A program made the position numbers and the translations under genes. The notes under the pieces are model-generated. The model was not told the DNA's origin and ran no database searches. It was given only the letters and a program-made list of their open reading frames with translations. Shown piece by piece: positions 1-3,957 of a stretch of 6,214 nucleotides of DNA. Origin of the DNA: an uncultured Corynebacterium sp. (lineage in GTDB: Bacteria > Actinomycetota > Actinomycetes > Mycobacteriales > Mycobacteriaceae); assembly GCA_915275065.1 (NCBI GenBank), contig CAJZGD010000155.1, forward strand, positions 1 through 6,214, in the 5' to 3' direction. How positions within the stretch are numbered: the stretch's first letter is position 1; each line of letters begins with the position of its first letter.

Positions 1-640
1 CGCGGAGCGGCGGGATTGCGTGGGAGCGGGTGGCCGCCTGGTAGCAGGTTTCCGCAAGTTTGGCCCTGATTGGTGGGGAGTCTATTTCCTCTACGTTATG
101 GGCTAGGGCTAGGGCGGTGGCTACTTCGGTGGCGGCGTCGTCGCCGATGCCGGCTTGTGGGGGGATGGTGGTGGTGAGGGTGATGTCGAAGCCGGCGGTT
201 TCCCGGCTGAGGAGTTGGCGTTGGATGAGGGTGGCAACAAGTTGGGATAATATTTCGGCCCGGGTGGTGCAGGTTGCGGTGCTGGCGGGTTCGGATGATG
301 CGGTGGTGTTCTGGGTGTCGGCGGTGATGTCGTCGAGGGCGGGCGCGGTGGTGGTGTGAGACTGAAACCCATCGGTGGTGGGGTCGAATGTGTATTCGGT
401 TACATGGATGGTGCGGTCGGGCCGGGGGCTGATGGCTGCGGCGACCCGTGCTTGGCACAGGCTCAGCAGCACAATGCCGCCGGCATGGTCGGTGTGTTCA
501 CCAATAAGCGACCAGGTGGCGGGTGCCGTGGCGAGAGCTTCGGGGGCTCGCCCTGCTGCCGTGGTGTGGTATTCCACCACGGCAGCTATGAGATCATTAT
601 TGTCGGCTTGCGAATCAGTATTGGTGGGCCACACCGGCAT
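1..640 (-). CDS. Galactokinase-family (GHMP kinase) protein with degenerate motifs, C-terminus off the left edge
   Basis: The reading frame is open from an ATG at 640 to the window edge (213 codons, no stop), so about half of a usual galactokinase (roughly 390-430 residues) is present. The N-terminal sugar-site motif is visible at residues 39-58: APATWSLIGEHTDHAGGIVL, where galactokinases read APGRVNLIGEHTDYNxGxVL. The ATP-binding GHMP motif is at residues 160-171: PPQAGIGDDAAT, in place of PxGAGLSSSAAL, followed by EVATALALA as in the family. The G-R-V-N stretch and the Ser triplet are therefore replaced, so catalysis is doubtful although the fold is clear. Residues 96-127 are rich in Thr, Ala, Ser and Asp. 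The catalytic Asp region (G-I-M-D-Q in canonical enzymes) lies outside the window. Start 640 is preferred because AGAAAG lies 9 nt upstream; an in-frame ATG at 688 would add 16 residues. Active galactokinases phosphorylate galactose in the Leloir pathway; I would not transfer that function here. Confidence 0.82.
   Translation of the reverse strand, partial: MPVWPTNTDSQADNNDLIAAVVEYHTTAAGRAPEALATAPATWSLIGEHTDHAGGIVLLSLCQARVAAAISPRPDRTIHVTEYTFDPTTDGFQSHTTTAPALDDITADTQNTTASSEPASTATCTTRAEILSQLVATLIQRQLLSRETAGFDITLTTTIPPQAGIGDDAATEVATALALAHNVEEIDSPPIRAKLAETCYQAATRSHAIPPLR
555..586. repeat. Perfect 12-bp inverted repeat in the 5' coding part of the galactokinase-like gene
   Basis: Left arm GCTGCCGTGGTG (555-566) and right arm CACCACGGCAGC (575-586) are exact reverse complements around an 8-nt centre. 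In the minus-strand gene this covers about codons 19-29 (A-A-V-V-E-Y-H-T-T-A-A). There is no T-run after either arm, so it does not look like an intrinsic terminator. It could form a hairpin in the mRNA 55-86 nt after the start codon or be a dyad DNA site, or it could be a by-product of GTG/CAC-rich codons. Confidence 0.7.
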
Positions 641-649
641 GACTGTTGA

Positions 650-655
650 CTTTCT
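650..655 (-). promoter_or_regulatory. Ribosome binding site AGAAAG for the galactokinase-like gene
   Basis: AGAAAG on the minus strand is complementary to the CUUUCU at the extreme 3' end of 16S rRNA. It lies 9 nt before the ATG at 640. No Shine-Dalgarno match is visible before the alternative in-frame ATG at 688, so this site favours the shorter protein. Confidence 0.45.
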
Positions 656-721
656 ATTCCTTGAGGATATTCCTGGGGTTGTATACATCCAATGTAGCGG
701 CAACCGGTCGATCACCGCAGA

Positions 722-730
722 TGTTAAAAT
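722..730 (+). promoter_or_regulatory. Extended -10 promoter element TGTTAAAAT for the small SPOR-type gene
   Basis: The sequence fits TG-N-TAAAAT, the extended -10 form used by housekeeping sigma factors in corynebacteria. Transcription would start near 737, giving a leader of about 33 nt before the ATG at 770. I see no good -35 hexamer at the expected distance, which is normal for extended -10 promoters. It lies between the divergent galactokinase-like and SPOR-type genes and fits only the rightward one. Confidence 0.5.
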
Positions 731-759
731 GACCAGACGCTAGTTCGTTGGTCGTTGAC

Positions 760-765
760 AGAAAG
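760..765 (+). promoter_or_regulatory. Ribosome binding site AGAAAG for the small SPOR-type gene
   Basis: AGAAAG lies 4 nt before the ATG at 770 and 7 nt before the adjacent ATG at 773. It argues against the in-frame TTG at 755, which has no such site and itself overlaps this sequence. Confidence 0.5.
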
Positions 766-769
766 TAGC

Positions 770-967
770 ATGATGCACAGGGAAGATTTGAAATATTACT
801 ATAATCTGGAAACCCGCCAGGTGGAGCAGGGAAAAATTTCTTCCTTCGATAATCGCATCGGCCCGTATGACACCCGCGAGGAAGCGGAGCATGCTTTAGA
901 GATAGCCCGGGAACGCAACCGGATCGCCGACGCTTACGATGAGCAAGACGACCAGTGGCGTGATTGA
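770..967 (+). CDS. Small acidic SPOR-domain-like protein
   Basis: A 65-residue protein (64 if translation starts at the second of two tandem ATGs, at 773). It begins with a YYYN aromatic cluster followed by a V-E-Q-G turn, has a central DNRIGPYDTREEAEHALEIA segment and ends in a charged, Asp-rich tail. The G-P-Y-D-T-R-E-E-A-E-x-A-L pattern followed by a helix is what leads small actinobacterial proteins of this kind to be labelled SPOR-domain proteins. Typical SPOR domains bind glycan strands lacking stem peptides at the septum, but this protein has no signal peptide or membrane segment, so it should stay in the cytoplasm and that role need not apply. It is divergent from the galactokinase-like gene and convergent with the CYTH-CHAD gene, ending 27 bp from that gene's stop codon. 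The start is chosen from the AGAAAG spacing. The family call is fairly secure; the function is unknown. Confidence 0.82.
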   Translation: MMHREDLKYYYNLETRQVEQGKISSFDNRIGPYDTREEAEHALEIARERNRIADAYDEQDDQWRD

Positions 968-994
968 TATCCTTAGGACAACATTCCCGGTGGG

Positions 995-2524
995 TTAAAG
1001 ACGCTGATAGGCTTGGGTGACCGCGGCCATGGCGGCCGGATAGTCTTGCATGATGTGCCGACTTAGTTCCACTTCGGTTTCGTACAATACACCATAGATG
1101 AAGGTGTTTTCGCCGCGTTCGAAAGCCTCGTGCGACTTGGCTAGCAGTTTCTTCCGGGAGGTGATGCTGTCCTGGAAATTCCCTAGCACCTCCTGAAGCT
1201 GTTTGCAGGCACGGTACAGTTGACCTGTGGGAATGTCGGTGGCGTCCCCCATGGCTTCCGTGGTGTACCGGAGTTTCTTCGCGGCCTTGCGTACGTCGTG
1301 GAATTTTTGTTCCTGCTGCGGCCGGAGCGATGAACGCCCATCCCAATCACTCGTGGCCTTGTTGTGCAGCTTTAAGAGTCGCTTATAGCTCTTCCGTAAC
1401 TGTTCAAGCAGCACGTTTGTTGGGGCTGGCGTGGGGTCGGGGTCGGCTAGTTCCTGCGGGTGGGCGATGAGTTCATCCAATTCGTCCAGCAGCCGCAGGT
1501 ATCGGTCGTCGTTGAGCGCCGCTACTATTTTTTGGTGCGCGGCAGCGTATTCCGCCAGCATGTCGTCGTGTAACTGCTTGCCACTTGTGGCATCAATGAT
1601 TCCGCTGGGGTGCTGGTCGCACAGGTTCTTGAACCGTTCGGCGATGACCTCGGCGTCGCGTGCCACCCCGAGGGTGGCGGCCAAATGCTTGAGTTCTTCG
1701 GACACATCCTTGTGGTGGGTGCCTTCAAGAATGCCGGCAAAGCTTTGCAGGTGGCTGCGCAGCTCCCGGGTGGCGACCCGCATTTGGTGGACGGAATCCC
1801 ACTCGTCCCGCCGCACCCGCGGGTCGTACGCCAATAACTTATCCCGGTTACGCTTCAACGCTGCTATCACCCCGGCGGTGGGGGAGTTCGGGTCAAGATT
1901 ACTGTCGATCGTGGGTTCGGTTGGCAGGTCCGGCCCTAACGCCATCGCTAGTTTCGACGGGCTTTTCGACGCTGTGGCGCCCGCCCGGGTCAAGACCTCG
2001 GTGGCGGCTGCAATGAGGGTTGATGGGGCAGCTGGGGTCACCTCAACTTCCCACTCCCGCCAGCTCGTGGCGGTATCCGACTTCATTGATGTGGCCGACA
2101 CGTGGTCGTCGCAAAACTCCGCAACAATGGTGCCCGCCGCATCCCCCAACAGTGTTTCATGCCGCTCATTGTCTACCTGGGCGATGGGGGACAGGGGCTC
2201 ATCACGAACAATCGAACGCACCATCGAACGAATTTCTTCGGGTATTTTTGTGCCTTGATCAATGGGGTGGTGCACTTCTAATCTTCCAGTTTTCCCCGGG
2301 AACTTAATGTGCCACCCGTCATCCGTGCCCCCGGTCCGCCGCCGCAGGGTTATCTTTGATCGGGTAAGCCGCAGATCCTCGGTGTCGTAATACACCGCCG
2401 ACAGGTGATGCACCTTTGTCGACACGATCTGCTCCACCCCCATGATCGTGGTGAGATCCGGCACCACAGTGTCGGATATGACGGAAAACTTTGCCTCAAC
2501 TTCCACCTGACTCTTCAGCTCCAT
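995..2524 (-). CDS. CYTH-CHAD domain protein (probable triphosphatase/polyphosphate-binding protein)
   Basis: A complete 509-residue protein. The CYTH domain spans roughly residues 5-200. It opens with the hallmark ExExK motif (E8-V-E10-A-K12), then has a basic cluster K57-I-T-L-R-R-R63, K74 in WHIKFPG, the acidic strand R-E-W-E-V-E-V (156-162) and a closing K187-S-P-S-K191. These charged residues line the tunnel that binds triphosphate and metal ions in CYTH enzymes. The CHAD domain spans roughly 215-500, with V-H246-Q-M-R249, L-G-V-A-R-D (285-290), H409-D-V-R412-K-A-A-K-K-L-R-Y and G-N-F-Q-D (448-452), the conserved His and basic residues that bind polyphosphate in this family. No signal peptide or membrane segment is seen, so it is cytoplasmic. 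Known CYTH-CHAD proteins hydrolyse or bind inorganic tri- or polyphosphate; the exact substrate here is inferred. It is divergent from glnA2 and probably leaderless. Its codons are more mixed at the third base than those of glnA2 and glnE. Confidence 0.93.
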   Translation of the reverse strand: MELKSQVEVEAKFSVISDTVVPDLTTIMGVEQIVSTKVHHLSAVYYDTEDLRLTRSKITLRRRTGGTDDGWHIKFPGKTGRLEVHHPIDQGTKIPEEIRSMVRSIVRDEPLSPIAQVDNERHETLLGDAAGTIVAEFCDDHVSATSMKSDTATSWREWEVEVTPAAPSTLIAAATEVLTRAGATASKSPSKLAMALGPDLPTEPTIDSNLDPNSPTAGVIAALKRNRDKLLAYDPRVRRDEWDSVHQMRVATRELRSHLQSFAGILEGTHHKDVSEELKHLAATLGVARDAEVIAERFKNLCDQHPSGIIDATSGKQLHDDMLAEYAAAHQKIVAALNDDRYLRLLDELDELIAHPQELADPDPTPAPTNVLLEQLRKSYKRLLKLHNKATSDWDGRSSLRPQQEQKFHDVRKAAKKLRYTTEAMGDATDIPTGQLYRACKQLQEVLGNFQDSITSRKKLLAKSHEAFERGENTFIYGVLYETEVELSRHIMQDYPAAMAAVTQAYQRL

Positions 2525-2530
2525 AACCAG

Positions 2531-2539
2531 ATTTTACCA
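2531..2539 (-). promoter_or_regulatory. Extended -10 element TGGTAAAAT giving a leaderless CYTH-CHAD mRNA
   Basis: On the minus strand the sequence reads TGGTAAAAT, an extended -10 (TG-N-TAAAAT). Its last base is at 2531, and only six bases (2525-2530) separate it from the ATG whose A is at 2524. A start site at the usual distance of about 7 nt falls on or beside that A, so the mRNA would have no 5' leader. This agrees with the lack of a Shine-Dalgarno sequence before this ATG. Confidence 0.6.
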
Positions 2540-2582
2540 GCAAAACCACCATGGGTGGGTGCCGGGAGGACGTCGAAAAGCG

Positions 2583-2588
2583 AAAAGG
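2583..2588 (+). promoter_or_regulatory. Ribosome binding site AAAAGG for glnA2
   Basis: AAAAGG ends 5 nt before the ATG at 2594 but 17 nt before the ATG at 2606, so it favours 2594. A stronger purine run, GGGAGGA at 2564-2570, is too far from either ATG to be used. No convincing -10 for glnA2 is visible in the 69-bp gap, and I see no obvious AmtR-type operator there. Confidence 0.5.
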
Positions 2589-2593
2589 CAACT

Positions 2594-3946
2594 ATGGTTA
2601 AACCCATGGATTCCCAACAAGAATATGTGCTACGCACCGTGGAAGAGCGCGATATTCGGATCGTGCGACTCTGGTTCAGCGACATTCTCGGCACCCTCAA
2701 ATCCGTTGCCATCGCTCCCGCCGAATTAGAAAGCGCGTTCGCCGAAGGCATCGGGTTTGACGGTTCCGCCATCGAGGGGTTTTCCCGCATCTCCGAATCC
2801 GACACCATCGCCATGCCCGACCCCTCCACCTTCCAACTGCTTCCCCTCGGCGTCGGCGACGGCGGCATTAAATCCGCCCGCATGTTCTGCGATATCCTCA
2901 ACCCCGACGGTCAGGCCTTCTACTCTGACCCCCGCCAGGTGTTGCGCCGTCAAGTCCAGGCCGCCGCCGACGAAGGCTTTACCTGCAAAGTCAGCCCCGA
3001 AATCGAATTCTATCTCGTCGAAGACCAAGAAACCGACGGTCGGCCCCCCAAACCCACCGATGACGGCAGCTACTTCGACCAGGCCAACCGCAGCCTCGCC
3101 CCCTACTTCCGCCGCGACGCCATGCTCGCCCTGGAAGACATGGGCATTCCCGTGGAATTCTCCCACCACGAAACCGCCCCCGGCCAGCAAGAAATCGACC
3201 TGCGCCACGCCGACATTCTCACCATGGGCGACTCCATCATGACCTTCCGGTACATCACCAAACTCATTGCCCACCGCAATAACGTGGCCGCCACCTTCAT
3301 GCCCAAACCCTTCACCGACTACGCCGGCTCCGCCATGCACACCCACATGTCCCTCTTCGAAGGCGACATCAACGCATTCCACGACCCCGACGCCGAATTC
3401 AGCCTCTCCCGCACCGGCCAACAATTCATCGCCGGCATCCTCACCCACGCCAACGAAATCTCCGCCGTCACCAACCAATGGACCAACTCCTATAAACGCA
3501 TCCTCTTCGGCAGCGAGGCCCCCACCGCCGCCACCTGGGGCGTGTCCAACCGCTCCGCCATGGTTCGCGTCCCCACCTACCGGCTGGGCAAAGCCGAATC
3601 CCGCCGCGTCGAAGTCCGATCCCCCGACTCCGCCTGCAACCCCTACCTCGCCCTCGCCGTCCTCCTCGCCGCCGGCCTGCGCGGCATCCGCGACGGCTAC
3701 GAACTCAACGAACCAGCCGAAGACGACATTGCCGCCCTCACCCGCCGCGAACGCCGCGCCCTCGGATACGTCGACCTGCCCGCCAGCCTCGACCAAGCCC
3801 TAAGAGAAATGGAAAAATCCGACTTCGTCGCCGACATCCTGGGCGAACACGTTTTCGAGTTCTTCCTTCGCAATAAATGGCGCGAATGGCACGACTACCA
3901 AAAACAAATCACGCCCTGGGAACTCCAAAACAACCTCAGCTTCTAA
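2594..3946 (+). CDS. glnA2: GlnA2, type I (GSI-alpha-like) glutamine synthetase family protein
   Basis: A complete 450-residue protein, or 446 from the ATG at 2606, which matches the usual GlnA2 length; 2594 has the better-spaced ribosome binding site. The family makes glutamine from glutamate, ammonia and ATP as a cytoplasmic dodecamer. Counting from 2594, the catalytic set is intact: D56 in FDGS, E136 and E138 in SPEIEF, E193 and E200 in HHETAPGQQE, H249 in AMHTHMS, flap E308 in SEAPT, E340 and R342 in RRVEVR. R65 in EGFSRISESD matches the GSI-alpha arginine (R62 in Bacillus subtilis) tied to glutamine feedback inhibition. The classical adenylylation position (YDLP) is Val393 in G-Y-V-D-L-P, so control by GlnE is unlikely. 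glnE follows after 11 bp. The main nitrogen-assimilating enzyme is probably GlnA1, encoded elsewhere. Streptomyces GlnA2 is reported to glutamylate polyamines, so a gamma-glutamyl-amine ligase role is an alternative. The longer frame opening at 2405 would overlap the CYTH-CHAD gene and is not credible. Confidence 0.95.
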   Translation: MVKPMDSQQEYVLRTVEERDIRIVRLWFSDILGTLKSVAIAPAELESAFAEGIGFDGSAIEGFSRISESDTIAMPDPSTFQLLPLGVGDGGIKSARMFCDILNPDGQAFYSDPRQVLRRQVQAAADEGFTCKVSPEIEFYLVEDQETDGRPPKPTDDGSYFDQANRSLAPYFRRDAMLALEDMGIPVEFSHHETAPGQQEIDLRHADILTMGDSIMTFRYITKLIAHRNNVAATFMPKPFTDYAGSAMHTHMSLFEGDINAFHDPDAEFSLSRTGQQFIAGILTHANEISAVTNQWTNSYKRILFGSEAPTAATWGVSNRSAMVRVPTYRLGKAESRRVEVRSPDSACNPYLALAVLLAAGLRGIRDGYELNEPAEDDIAALTRRERRALGYVDLPASLDQALREMEKSDFVADILGEHVFEFFLRNKWREWHDYQKQITPWELQNNLSF

Positions 3947-3957
3947 AATGAGAAAGC

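Noticed and set aside
96..458. Minus-strand His/Arg/Pro-rich frame and plus-strand frames over 60-743
   Set aside because: The remaining minus-strand frame encodes LIGEHTDH and other galactokinase features and stays open to the window edge, so these are shadows.
555..586. The inverted repeat as an intrinsic terminator
   Set aside because: No T-run follows the stem on either strand and it lies inside a coding region just after the start codon.
540..600. A suspected frameshift in the galactokinase-like gene near the inverted repeat
   Set aside because: Careful re-reading of the reverse complement showed GAATACCACACCACGG with one continuous frame; the apparent shift came from dropping two bases on first reading.
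755..769. TTG at 755 as the start of the SPOR-type gene, or TTGACA at 755-760 as a -35 element
   Set aside because: AGAAAG lies at the right distance from the ATGs at 770 and 773 but overlaps the TTG-initiated codons, and no -10 hexamer is found 17 bp downstream of TTGACA.
654..1346. A 230-codon minus-strand frame crossing the SPOR-type gene and the end of the CYTH-CHAD gene
   Set aside because: It covers two better-supported genes in other frames and their gap, and the sequence resembles no known protein family.
1431..2258. A 275-codon plus-strand frame antisense to the CYTH-CHAD gene
   Set aside because: It is a Ser/Arg/Ala-rich shadow; the opposite strand carries ExExK, the CHAD His/Arg motifs and a credible promoter.
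2726..3796. A 356-codon open frame antisense to glnA2
   Set aside because: The translation is a monotonous Gly/Val/Glu/Phe-rich chain, exactly what the C-ending codons of glnA2 give when read backwards, and glnA2 itself is unmistakable.
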